64,000 nt of DNA from Paramacrobiotus metropolitanus (taxonomy: Eukaryota; Tardigrada; Eutardigrada; Parachela; Macrobiotidae), in NCBI RefSeq assembly GCF_019649055.1, contig NW_026570428.1:62001-126000 (forward strand), given 5' to 3'. The notes under the pieces are model-generated. The model searched no databases. It saw only the letters and a list, made by a program, of their open reading frames with translations, and was not told the DNA's origin. The stretch's first letter is position 1; each line of letters starts with the position of its first letter. The position numbers were made by a program, and so were the translations under genes. Shown in pieces: positions 40,901 through 53,415 of the stretch.

Positions 40901-42998
40901 TTTGTCAATTTTCTGTTTCGCTTTAATCGTCTGAGTAATTGTAGTAAAGATTTAAAAAAGGTTTATAAAATCTTATTAAAAAGTATAACACGAAGAACAG
41001 TAAAATACGAGTAGTGCAAATCTTCCTGGTAAACAGGTTTAGAGTGTGTTTTTATTGCCGATTTATAATGTTTTGAAGAAGCTGTTGAAGCCCCATTGCG
41101 CCACTTCCAATTCTACACTGAAAATTTTAATAAAAAAGCCAGCGCAGATTTTGTAAAAGCACTCAACGGTAATCCCTGCTGCAAAGTCGTATATACCGGG
41201 CCGGCGTAAAGTGCTTCTGTGAGTTCTGTCCGACGGACATTATGCGGATACCATGGCCAGCGGCACGGATGAAAAATGGTCAACTTGTTCAGAATGCAAT
41301 CACATCCAATGGGGGTACAATTTAAACACTTGTCAAGTGGATTTAAGTATGAACATATCAACAACAGCTGTGTGTATATATGGTATGCCCACTGTAGAGG
41401 AAGAACAAGCAGCTTTAGTGTGGATTGTACTCGCATTTTATATGGGATCTGCGCAGTGCTGCTGGAAGACGCACACAGAAAATAAACCACTATAGAATAG
41501 CAGGTTATTTCTCAGTGGTGGCGATTATTGATGGTGTACCCAGCGGGCTAATTTTTAATTACATGGATAGTGTTTCCATTTTATGTGCGTATTTTGTCGC
41601 GGTAACGCACTATGGCTTTCACACTGGGGGATATTCATTTTTCCTTGTGTGCTGTTGAGACACGCCGGGTAAAATCTGGATCAGTTCATTTGAATGATTA
41701 CGTAAGATATCTGATGACTACCATATGCCGCAAAATTCGGCTTATATAAATATATATTAAAAATTTGTTCACATTTGCCCGGTAATTTTCTGTTTGCTTG
41801 AGCTGATTTACATAGGTCAAAGAACCATTATTGTAAACCACTAATAAATATTTTAATAATGAATTTCGTTCCGCTGCTATTTAAAACGTTAATAATTTCT
41901 GTCGCGAAAGCTATTGATGCCCGAAACGGTATATGCTGACACATTTACGCAAAACTTTTCAGTGCGATAATAAATACAGCACCGCATACTAACAAAAAAA
42001 CTAACAAAATAATATTAACTTCATACTAACAAAATGATATTGATTTTTAGCTTGTCTCTAGAGTTGTGTGCATTCGATTTTCGCATTTGTAAAATAACTT
42101 ACCGGTTGTGACACATTCAAATGTTGTGCATACTGATTCATTCTTCGCTGCATCTGGTGCGGTTGTTAACGAATTACAGGAAAGGGCATCATCAATGCCA
42201 TCAATGGACGAGGAATTTACTACAGAAAAAATTTATTACAAATGGAAATTAATTTTCGATTAATTTTTGTTGAGCAGGCACATGAACTTTACAAACAAGC
42301 GGTAGTTGTTTATTATTGCATCTAAAAGCGTTCTTAGGATTTCTAAGTAAACCTTGTAGAAGTTTAATCTCAAAACGGGAAAAAACTTGTTTTTAAAGTA
42401 ATAATTATAAATAGTTTTCTATTACTCTGTTAACATTATTAATTGTAGAAACTGCAGTTGCCGTTATTCAGAGATATGTGTTTACGAATTTATTAGCTGT
42501 ATGCATAACTGAAACTATATACAATATGATTATATGTAATCCGTACGGAAAAGAAGTACCATTTGGACATGTGATCCGGAAACTCCGGTTACTTCCACAC
42601 TGAGACTGCAGATGGGCCACCGTGTACAGTGTGACCACGGTGAAGACAACCCACGCCAACAGACACAACAACACCGACAACAGGAACGTCCGATGCCGGC
42701 TTAGGTAGTTCCAACATTTGGTTTGGCGCTTTGAATGCCGGCGCATATGAAATTCTATTCGTGCCGGATTGGCATACTTGGGTGTCCAGGTGGATCCGTT
42801 ATTCAGATCGGCGTCGGTGGGATTGTCCAGTGTTGACTGCGTATCCGGACAGCAGATGGTGTTGGTGGAGGGCGTCTTCAAATTGGTCGTACACGTGTTG
42901 GGATCGTCGTCCACCATGGAGGTCGCGTCCAGCAAGGCGCGTTCACTGAGGGGCATGGACTCCTGGGAATCCTGGTGAAGGGTGGCACGCACTGCCAT
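34965..42998 (-). CDS. Membrane-anchored M13 metalloendopeptidase (neprilysin-like), 17 exons
   Basis: Exons in order of translation: 42998-42593, 42219-42103, 40436-40275, 39703-39399, 39161-38976, 38612-38175, 37917-37819, 37737-37660, 37444-37341, 37219-37158, 36466-36415, 36340-36324, 36261-36211, 35975-35845, 35720-35655, 35485-35313 and 35070-34965. All phases close, giving 850 aa. A cytosolic tail of about 104 residues is followed by a type II membrane helix (about 105-127). The ectodomain starts with C-T-T-F-E-C and V-D-P-C-T-D-F-F-N-Y-A-C. It has V-N-A-F-Y (substrate binding), the zinc site H-E-I-T-H (about 683-687), E-N-I-A-D-N-G-G (third zinc ligand and Asp), H-S-P-G near the end and the C-terminal K-C-S-L-W. 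It should cleave extracellular peptides. One exon is only 17 nt. G-F-D-M-K follows the zinc helix where G-F-D-D is usual. The donor of exon 7 was set at GTACAG because the later strong GTAAGT breaks the frame. Confidence 0.94.
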
Positions 42999-42999
42999 T

Positions 43000-45900
43000 G
43001 TGTTGATCCGCTCATCAAGTCATGAAAGAGACACGGACTAATCTCACTAATAAGGTAATACCTGCAAGAGAAATTTGCTGCAGTACTATATTTACTGTAC
43101 GCAACTCATGAAACATACGATACTGGTTAGCTTCAACTTTCGATATTCTGTATAATTAAAATGGTACCGTTTTTCTAAACCTTCTATATTTTTGACATAT
43201 CAGTTGAATTACGTTGATTTTATTTTCATAAATTGCCGATTAAAAGTTCGTTGCATTTAATTTTAGCCATCCAGTAACTGCATGTACCCGTAGACGCATC
43301 TCCAGACTTGGTTTGTGTTAGTTCTGTCTGTCGATAAGTATTAGCGTTACTTACTGCGTACTTTCTAGATTTTCACACAAGCAAGAACATTTTTAAAACT
43401 TAATCGTATTCATATGTTGTCGTTTATGGTTCACTATATCAGGGTACGTGCTTCTGTGGTCAATTACAAAAAAACTACACTAAAATATGTTGCTTTTCCA
43501 ACACGTTTTGCTAATTTGCATCGTGCATTTGAATTTGAATTTGCTTTACTGCCAGCTAAACAGAAAGAGGACTGTAAATTCTAAGAAAAAAAGGAAAAGA
43601 CTGCGGTAAAATTATAGAAATACTGTATTATGCATCTTAAAACCAAAAGAAACCACCCGAAATACTACATCACAAGAAATCGGCAGGAGTGTTAGTAGTA
43701 AGTAATCTTAATGCTTCTTAGTTATCGCCGCCAGTTTGCACTCTCTATCAGGTTACCGGCAGCCCGGTACATCTGCTCTGCAAATAGTGCTATCGCTTTT
43801 ATGCTTAAATAAATAGCAACAATAGTCATTAAAGGCAAACAATAAAATACGCCTGATAAACTTCCTTCGGATGCACCACGTTAAGCACGTAAAATCAACT
43901 GGCCAGTGCGTGCCGAGGAATGCGCAACTAATCGTAAATAACGTGTTGATATGTCCAAGCCGATGAGTACATTATAGTTTATACGCCAAGCTGCCAAATT
44001 CATGTTTTCTTGTGCTGAGGTGCAAGTGAAGCGTAAATGCCGACTCTGATTAAAAATGATCGTTTAAGTCCATCCGCTACAGGATGTTTTCTGGCTTGTC
44101 AAAATTGCCAACAAAGATGCTATCGTGTTAGGAAAAATTCGCTCCACTTGGACGATTCGATAGATTTTCCCAGTAAAAAAATAAATTATTGTGCGCTCAG
44201 TCAGCTAAAAAGTTTTTTAAGTAGTTTTGAAATTTAATGCAGTATTATTAGAATTATTGTTTTCATTAAAATTTAGCTGCACAAGTTGAGTTCACAAAGC
44301 ACAGTGCACGATGAAGCCAATTTTTCTTCGATCTGCGGTAATGAAAACAAGACTTCTTTAAATGAACAAAAGTATTATGTTTGAAAAATTATTACCAACA
44401 TAAATTAAACGGCACGTGTTTCCGCATTAAATCAGTAATTCTATAGCACCAATTCCCAGCGGTAATCAATGGCGACTGTTTACTCGTACAGTACTGTGTC
44501 CACTTACAGGGTGAGCATGCAATAAAATCCAATAAAGCGGCGGTTAGGTTATAAGAGTATCATCCAGCGGCGTCAGACTGCAATAAGCATGTCAAGTGGA
44601 AGTGCATCTTCACTGTGCGGTGTGTGCAGAAAACGACAAGAAAAAAACACTATTTAACATCACATGTTAACAAATCTGGCGTAATCCGGCAGCTACACGT
44701 AGCGTTTTCTAAGCCGTAAGTATTAACAAATGGCAGCCTGGCAGTGGACAGATAAGGACCGCAAAGACAAGGATCACACGCAGCAAAGCGGTGGACGTTA
44801 GTTTATTTAACTTTAAAGGCCATCCCCGCCGTATTACGCCACACTACGCCGTTATGATTTGTTTATATTCACTCTAATACTATTAAAGACCGCTCGTGAT
44901 CTTGAACACCATCCAGGAGCCACCGCAGCCGATCGTAGTGCACACACATGTATACATTTGCACAAGTGACACGCGATAGCGCCAGTGTGTGTAGTCCCGC
45001 GTGTACACATATACGTACTGCCAGAAATGGGGATGATTATCCAGTATTGTACGTCGAAAAATGCGTTCCGGTGTGCGTATATGTGTGCTGTGACCATATG
45101 GGATCGTATTGAAACGGCTGATTAGAAAGGAAATGGAATGGCGAGACAACAAGAGAACACAGCTTCAGCCGCGTATTATTGCCCAATCGATCATGGGCGG
45201 TAAAATATGGCAAATGAGTGCCGGGCCATCGTACATTAATGAAATTCGGATTTCGTTGTACAGTCGAGTTAGTACGGAGAGGATATCAGGCCGTGCAAAT
45301 GCCGGTTGGGTGTAACAAGAAGTGCCAATACGGATGGCCTTTCGCACCCGTATTCTAGCGGCTCTGGACAAGCGAACTTCCGGCGTGCGCATTTAATGTA
45401 CTGATTGCATATGCAAGCAATAGAAGTACATATTTGTACTGCACACTGATGCTGCTGCAACAAAACCGACATGAACAGAATAATGAATTAAAGAAGAAAG
45501 CACTTTGCATAAGATAAATTTTTTAAATTAGTTGGAATCTTATTGTGTTTTTAATAATTTTGTTTTTTTCTACTTACTTATTCCTTGGTTTATCTCATTA
45601 GCTTATTACTTGGTTGTTGTTGTTGTTATTGTTAGGGTTTTACAGGATTAGGATTTTTATTATTTGTTAGGATTTATTACTTGATTATCTTGATCGCATT
45701 AATTTTCTAATAACTTTCAGATGGTGACCTAGCAACACGAACTACCACGATCGTATCAATACGCGTAATAATACTTACTTTATACTTACGAACGGAGTCC
45801 CGCCCAGACTGCGCGCGCGAAGTGACAAGTACTTGTACATTAGTAGCATTGTCACCAGTTAATTTGAATATGTTCCTGTAGATTTTGAATTTTGCTTTTG

Positions 45901-48900
45901 AATTTCTTTTTAAATCTGGCTGTTTTGCTTAGATGTAGATAATCAAGGCTTTTGAATAACGCCTCTAGTTAGTTTCATGCAAACGGGAAGCCTTAGCGAC
46001 TTGTCGCGTTTAGCGAGGAATCTCCTAGAATCTGAAATAATGCTGTTACTGCTGATCGTGGTGCTCCAGCAAGCGTCCGATTATAGACTAATTTATAAAT
46101 GCGCGCATGAACATAAATGTTCCATAACGTCTTTCTATCGCCCGCAAGCGGCATCCACAAATCCGAACTCTGTAGCGAACAATGACAGGTGATGCTAGTG
46201 CACCTAGTCTTTCAAAATAAACGATGGTTGCATGTTCCTCGTACAAGGTGTATTATTAAAAGGAGCAGTATTGTACAAGTCGTTATCGGCATCATATATA
46301 CGTAATTTAATCACTTATAGGATGTACTGAATGGCTGTTTTTCCTTTGCAAACACGCCCTTCGTTTTCTTGCAAACCTGCTATTGTAATTTAATATAAAT
46401 AAAAGCTCTGGATCTTCAACACTGCAGCTTTGTTCTCATTATACTATGACGTTATTACACACCCGCAGTGTGCTCAAGCGACAGCAATTCATTGCCTAAA
46501 ATCTAAAAGGTAAAATTAGGGAGAGGATTAATGGTTTCAGTAATCGGCGTTAATAAAGTCATTAGGACATGGATTAGCCGGTGCTGTTGAAAGCTGCACT
46601 TGGTAGTTGATACGGTCGAAGAAATTGATTGTGGTCTGATATGCTCTCAACCGGAGACGCTCGAGCTACTCCAGTTTCACAAGTATTTCGCGTTCATTGT
46701 CTAATGAAGCATCGCCTAGCGTGCGTGCTGCAGCTACGGGCTGTTATTAAACGCCATATACAGAAAAAATGTCCCCGCATGTGCGGAAAGGGAAGAATGG
46801 CCGGTGCCGTGTACGGGCAAGGGGAAGAAAATGAGGCACATCGCTAGTGTCATAGCAGCGCATGGCGGGGTGCATTCATAGAATATTTGCATGTGTGGAG
46901 AAGAAAATGCCGAGCATGTCATCTCACATGTTGGACATATTCGCAACAACATGTACACTTACAAAAAGATCGACTGGCTAGGCAGTGGATGCATTCTTTC
47001 GAGTTGGTCAGTTTAGTGTTTTGACGTGGTAAAACGATGTCGAAAGGGAGGCTATGCAACCCCAGATGACTATCAGATTGGATAGTCGGCTGAGCGGAAA
47101 TGAATATTGAAAATGTCATCGCTCATCTTTTGGCATTTGATTACAAGTTAATGTATCAGTGGTGGCGCTGCCGGTTTATATTTTCGGAGCGGCAAGAAAA
47201 CGAGCAGGCAAACGCGGTTAACACGGTTGGTATTTATGCAGCCAGCGGTTAATAGACAGTTTATCATTTTGCCCATGAGTGGATAGTCATCAATTTTACG
47301 TTTAGCTCAGTCCAAGTGCTTCCGAAAATTTTCCGGTTTAAAACGGAATTTTGACTTTCCCAATGAAAAACAAACAATATTGAATTTCATGAAAACTACG
47401 AAACCAATATTTTAACTCAACGAGATGGCGATGACCTTTTAGAACTGATATTTGCCTAATTTTATACTTAAACAAGCGCAAAAAAATGATATTATTTAGA
47501 ATTACGTACAGTGTACGCTGGAACGCATAACTTGAAACAGAGTCTGTTACAAACAACAGATACTTATATTGTGGTTTTTGCAAAGGACCCAATTCAGGTT
47601 TTCCTGTCTGGAGCAGCGGAGTACTCATTACGCAAGAACGATTTACAGAATGTACTTGTAGGTACGTATTATTAGGAGTATAGGATCGATCGGTAATTCT
47701 ACCAGAATCTACCTAGAGCCGCGACTATATAGAATCGATCCTGATCATGCATGATAATATCATTATTAATTTTGTAAAATGATACATCTTAATTCGTTAA
47801 TCATCTAGGGGAACTGACTGAGTACATAGCACTAAGTCCGGGTACTTGTGGACGACAACGATCGCTTTTACGCACTCCCAAATACTTTTTCATTGTTTTA
47901 TGATATTCTGTACGTAGCCAAATGGTTTGCTACGTCTGAGTGAAATCTGTCTGTGCGTGCAACATCCGGTTTTGGGAGTTATAGGTGAAATAAAGTCCCA
48001 GAAGTCGAAATGCATTGATGTGTACCAAAAGTCTCATGATTACGGATTGAGTTTTTCCAAATTTTGTACATAAATGCGCATCAGTATAAAAAACGTTTTG
48101 CACCGAACCATATTGAGTTCCACCATTTTTTCAAATTTTAAAGCAAATTTTTAAAATTTTTGAAATCATCTTGAAAATGAAAAAAATACTCGAGTAGAAC
48201 CTTTGTTCGCCATAAAAGCGATCTTCATACTGATTGTTGTGGATTTATGTGCAAATTTTTAAGCAGATCGGTCTATGATGAGACTTTCGTACCTTCAAAA
48301 TTTTTAATTTTTTGGGGTTTTATTTCGGACATAACTGTCCAACCCTGATGGGGCGTACTTATACGGTTTTGATGCCGGTGTATGCAAATCATTTGGCTAT
48401 AATTTATCATAGACAAGCGAAAATAAGTGTTTGACAGTGCTCGAAAACATGCGCTCATGCATATGTACACGCGTTTGTTGTTCACGATGTATCCAGAAAC
48501 TTCCCTTAAAAGTTAAAACATATTTTTACGGGACATACAATACTCTTCATATAAGTCGCACATAGATTTGGAAACTGCATGAAAAAGGAAGTCCCGATAA
48601 TAGGGCACTGCTTACATAATTCCATTCAATCTCTCTGTAGCACCAATTGAATTATAGCTAGTAACGATTTTTCATTTGCCCGCTGCAAACGCAATTAAGA
48701 GACTGACTATAATTAATTTATGAGAACAAGTATTTTTGAATGATACATGGACAAGGCATGCTGGCACAGCAATCAATGACTAAACGTTTTGCTGCCAAGT
48801 ATGTAATAATCACGGTAGACGAGGTTTTGCCCGCAGATATAGAACTATAAAAAATTAGATTATGCAAGTTTTAGTGATGCCACGATGTGTAGGAGTCTGC

Positions 48901-48967
48901 TAAATTTTTCCGATCAAAAACCACGAAAACTCATTCATAAAATCCGATTTTTTTCAGTAATGCTATC
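43000..48967. other. Intergenic between head-to-head neprilysin genes; no confident gene
   Basis: About 6 kb with short ORFs only. Two same-frame minus-strand ORFs (45392-45165 and 45152-44883) are separated by one TGA and are Cys-containing. A plus-strand small ORF at 46040-46192 starts with a signal-like helix. The stretch 48000-48500 is AT-rich low complexity. Promoters of both neprilysins should lie at its ends; no clear core motifs are seen. Confidence 0.4.
46040..46192 (+). other. Possible small secreted peptide ORF (50 aa)
   Basis: From an internal ATG the frame reads M-L-L-L-L-I-V-V-L-Q-Q-A-S, then a short polar chain with two Cys. It ends at TGA, with a donor-like ACAG|GTGATG overlapping the end. 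It could be the first exon of a peptide precursor or chance. Confidence 0.2.
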
Positions 48968-51900
48968 ATGGCTGCAGCAAAATACCGCACACAACGTATG
49001 CATCAGCTGGGTTTATGGTCTGTGGCCGGATACTTTGTTTTCCTTGCCACTACCGTCAATGCAAATGCGATAGACAGCCAAAATTTAACTTCCGTTTGCA
49101 CATCTCATTTATGCCAACGCGTCGGTATGTACAACATCAAACAATTTTTTCAGAATAAATTTTTATAAACGGGCAACGAAATACTTATTTTATAATATGA
49201 AAACATAGTAACAATAATCGATACAAAGCATTGCATGTATTAATTACTTACAAAATCGCTTCTTGTAGTTCTTTGTCAGTGGCGGGAGCATGGCACTAAA
49301 GTGACACTTTAAGACGCATTTTATATAACTTCAGATTGTAAATTGTTTTTCAGTTTTATTTATTTTATTGTACGTATGGATGAACCCTCTAGTATCGGAA
49401 ATTATCTGGAGGAAAGTAATAGTATGGTGACTGCTATTACTTCTTTGTTTTCCGACAAGCTGCTTAAACGGACTAGACAACATTTTCACATAACAGAAAA
49501 ATTCTACCTAACGGATTGCACAAGAACCTTGACTTTATTGTTAGACAACAATACTCGAGATTAATATAACTATATTGTAAACCAGAGTCGTGGTTGGCAG
49601 AACGGAGACCAAACTGTACTATTCGCTAAAATTAATGTCCTGTTTGCAGCTCGTGCTATCATTTCAAACATGGATAGCAGTGCAGATCCATGCACTGATT
49701 TCTTCGATTACGCATGCCGTAGCTGGAACGTTAGCCATCCGTTGCTACCTGGCGAAAACACAAACAGTCAATATGGCATTTATAAGAAAAAGATCGCCAA
49801 TCAAACGAAAGGTCAGAACGGCAAACATTCTAGGCAGTTACATTGTATGCTACTGGCAAACTTCGGATGGAATTAACTGAGTGAAAGTTCTTGCACTGGA
49901 ATTATACAGTATACTTAAGTTAAAAAAGCCACAAAAAAATTTACTGTACTGTAACCACGAGCATTATATATAGTTACTGTATGCTTGTGTGTACTTGTAC
50001 TGATACTGATACTAATCCCAGCATGCTCGGGCTAAATAATTGATACACAAATTAATATTACAATACTGAATATAAATATCATGTCACTAATTAATGGTTG
50101 CAGCGCTGTTTGAAAGTGGCAAATATGCAAATCCTACCGAAAAAAAGGCATTGGATCTGTACAATCAGTGTAATAAAGAGAAGCCAGGTACGGTGAAATC
50201 GAGAAATTGAGAAATCGAACATTTTCGAGAAATCGTGCTGTCACTGAAAAAGAGAAATACAGTGACACGTTCATGCACTCTGCATGGTTACAGATAAGCG
50301 TCCGGGAGGCCAAGTGGTATTGGCTATTGTCGATGAGCTAATGGGCGGGTGGTCGCTCTTGGACAGTAAAGCGGACACATCCCGTTTGCGATTGGATGAG
50401 ATCTTGGGGCGACTGCAAAAGAATGACATACAGACGTTCAGCAGTCTGCACGTGGACGAGAACATTTTGTCCTCGGACCAGAACATCCTGTACATTATGC
50501 CGGCGAATAAACATTTGGAAAGGTCAAGGATGTTCAGCCGACATGAAGAGATGGATGACGAGCTGCCTGAAAAACGTAACAACACCATACATACGGCCGA
50601 AACCGCATTGTTTAAACCGTGGAACGACACTATTGCACTACTAATACGCGATTCCGGTAAGAAAGATGTGCAAATGGCGGATGTGCAGAGTAGATTGGAG
50701 AATATCCTCTTACTCGAGGTTGTTCTTTCCTTGGTAAGTCACTCCGCACCATTTTTGTTGTTTTTGTTAGAAATTAATTTGTAAATGGATTGTAGGGCGT
50801 CAAGGGCGCTACAAACACTTCTTATCGTGCTGCCTTTGGAGATTTTTCCAAACTGCCATATCGCTCAAAATTTTTGGCTAACTGCGTACAAATTTTTAAT
50901 GCTATGCTTCGGGCGTCGTCAGTAAATTATGTGGCCACCGCGAACACAACCGTGGGCATAACAATGCTGGCGTATGTGCAAAATCTCGACAAGCAGATGG
51001 AAGCACTGGAGGCGGACGGCGACAAAGGAAGGCGCATCGTAGCGGATTGGCTCTGGTGGAAAGCGATTGATCACTACCTGGACCGCATGTCAGCAGAATA
51101 TTCCGGAAACAGCGATCCTACTGATTGTCTAACGCTGGTTAAAGAGGCAATGCCGCTGACCTTATCGGAAATGTTTTTCAAGGCATACATTACTAAAGAA
51201 ACTATGCAAAAGGTGACGTAATATGGAGCAAATACATGTGCCGGTAGCAACAAGGTCAGCTTATGATGATCGTAGGCAAAAGCTTTGGTATCGGATATAT
51301 CGCAAGGAATGCGCGACGCGGTACTCTTGCAAGCAGCTTGGATGGATAGACCGACGCAACTGGCCGCAGTGGAAAAACTCAATAACGTTCTGCAGATGGT
51401 TGGCTTTCCCCATGAGTTCCTAGAGAATTCGACCATTTTGGATCAACTTTACAAAAATGTAAGGTTGTAATTATAACACCAAAACGCTTTAAAAAAATTG
51501 TACTGCGGCAGTGCAAATTCTTCCTAGCATGTTTAATTGTAAATTGCAAGTGTAGTGTTGTCATTTTTCATAGATTCAAGTGAAACCTACGTTCTTCGAA
51601 ACCTTACAAACCATCGATCAAAGTACGAGTTATGTGAATCTGAACAAACTTACACTGACCGATGGAAGAGCTAATCCGTATGACCCCGAAGATTTAACTA
51701 TGGTGAATGCCCAAATGCAACCTGACAGGAATCGAATGGGTGAATAACCTTCAACGTCTGGAGAAAACATGCAAAACATGCAAAACATTATGCATGATAA
51801 TTTAGATTGTTTTAGCTATTCTGTGCGGCTGACCAGTTCCTGTTTTGCAGTAATACCTGCATCCATGCTACAACCACCAGTATTTTATGACCGCGATATG

Positions 51901-52799
51901 GATATCGTCAACTATGCCCGATTAGGTTTCATGATTGGCCACGAGTTCACGCACGGTTTCGATGACGGAGGTAAGCCGCAAAAAATGCTGTTACAAAAAT
52001 GGCTGCCCCGTAGATGCATTTATACCGGTAAGTTAACAGTAACTGTGAGTTGCCGTGGTCGCGGTATCTTCTGTGTACCGTAACCGATACACGCAGGAAT
52101 ACCAAATATTATACGAGTACTCGTAGAAAGGTGTCACAGGCACAATAGTTACTCGTATTAATTGGTTGATTTAATTAGGGAGGGTTTTTGGCAAGGATGG
52201 CAAACCGACCGACTGGTGGACCAGTGCAACACATAGCAATTATGTCCAGAAGAAGAACAACTTTATCCAGTTCTACAACAACATCAGTACACCCGGCGGA
52301 AATATTAATGGGAAACTCACGCTAAACGAAAACATCGCAGATAATGGAGGATACAGAGCGGCTTATCAGGTATCAGCATTAATAGAATATATATCTGGTG
52401 TTTAGCCTTTGCGTGCCATGTACTCGTAGATCACTAGACTGTGACTAGAAACTGAGCAGCGGTAACTTTGCAGGCATTCCACACTTTTATGGATCGCACT
52501 GGATACCGTATTAAATTACCAGGACTAGAAGCCTTAAGCATTGACCAGTTGTTTTGGCTTATTGCTGCACAGGTGAGTTCTTTCAGATTTCCGTACGAAA
52601 TAATTTTATTACCAATAATTTTCTACAGACTACCTGTTCGACCAGTACTACAAGCTATTTGAAACTGTTGGTGACCCAGAGCGTCCATGCACCTCTAAAA
52701 GTGCGCGTGCTAGGGCCGTACATGAACAATCAGGATTTCAGCAGAGCCTACAATTGTTCAATTGGATCTCCTATGAATCCCCAAGTTAAGGGATGGTAA
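48968..52799 (+). CDS. Secreted M13 metalloendopeptidase (neprilysin-like), 11 exons
   Basis: Exons: 48968-49124, 49650-49811, 50104-50187, 50294-50733, 50796-51212, 51276-51458, 51574-51739, 51851-51970, 52179-52369, 52474-52572 and 52629-52799. They close in frame to give 729 aa. A signal peptide or anchor (G-Y-F-V-F-L-A-T-T-V-N-A) replaces the long cytosolic tail of the neighbour. Then come V-C-T-S-H-L-C, A-D-P-C-T-D-F-F-D-Y-A-C, zinc site H-E-F-T-H (about 567-571), E-N-I-A-D-N-G-G (E627, D631) and V-H-A-P near the end. Catalytic residues are complete. Oddities: the usual N-A-F-Y is N-A-Q-M; the usual penultimate Cys near the C-terminus is missing (ends V-K-G-W); and three introns of the 34965 gene around the zinc site are absent. 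It may have a different substrate range (inference). The 162-nt second exon matches the third exon of the divergent gene in length and phase. Confidence 0.92.
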
Positions 52800-53415
52800 A
52801 GAATAACTATGTATGTGTATAATTGCGCAATGCAGTCTTTCGCGTGCAATCGCATTACGTTACACTGACTACTGGCCAGCATGGGCAGCTGAAGAAAATT
52901 ATGTATTCGTTACGCCAAAATTCGAAATCTACTGAGGACATTCGAATTCGAAATCTGAGTCCATGGTATAAATTATGGAAAGTGAAGCCAAGTTTTTCAT
53001 ACAAGTTTTACAAGGTTTCTGATGCAGCTAGTGCACTAAAATTTACTGAAGTTTACTGAATCTCAAATAATTCACGCTACCATATATAACCTGTTTCATC
53101 TGACAACTACACTGCCAAAAAACCGGAACGTGCAACATACAAATTAACAGCGCTTATCGAACGCAGAAACTATGTTGTTCGATATCAGATAGTACTAGTA
53201 CTCGTGCATATTTGCGAGAAGCATTTCATACAAAAACGAGATTGCGCCTTTGCTACAGTCTACTAGTGATCGCACCTAACCATTAAGCAGAAAATTCGGA
53301 AACAATTAAACGAAAGCCAAGATAATAAAAGTAGATAAAATATAAAAAAACGTAAAAGAATGGCAGTCTGACAAATCGTGTAAGATCGCCAATAAAAAAT
53401 ATGACGACTTTGCAC
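52800..53415. other. 3' flanks of convergent neprilysin and MAM protease genes
   Basis: No gene. AATAAA hexamers on the plus strand near 53325 and 53390 may serve the neprilysin. Confidence 0.45.

Noticed and set aside
41113-41495. Overlapping ORFs on both strands inside neprilysin intron 2
   Set aside because: No recognisable domain; the intron is needed to join C-V-T-T with A-A-R-L, and both ORFs lie wholly within it.
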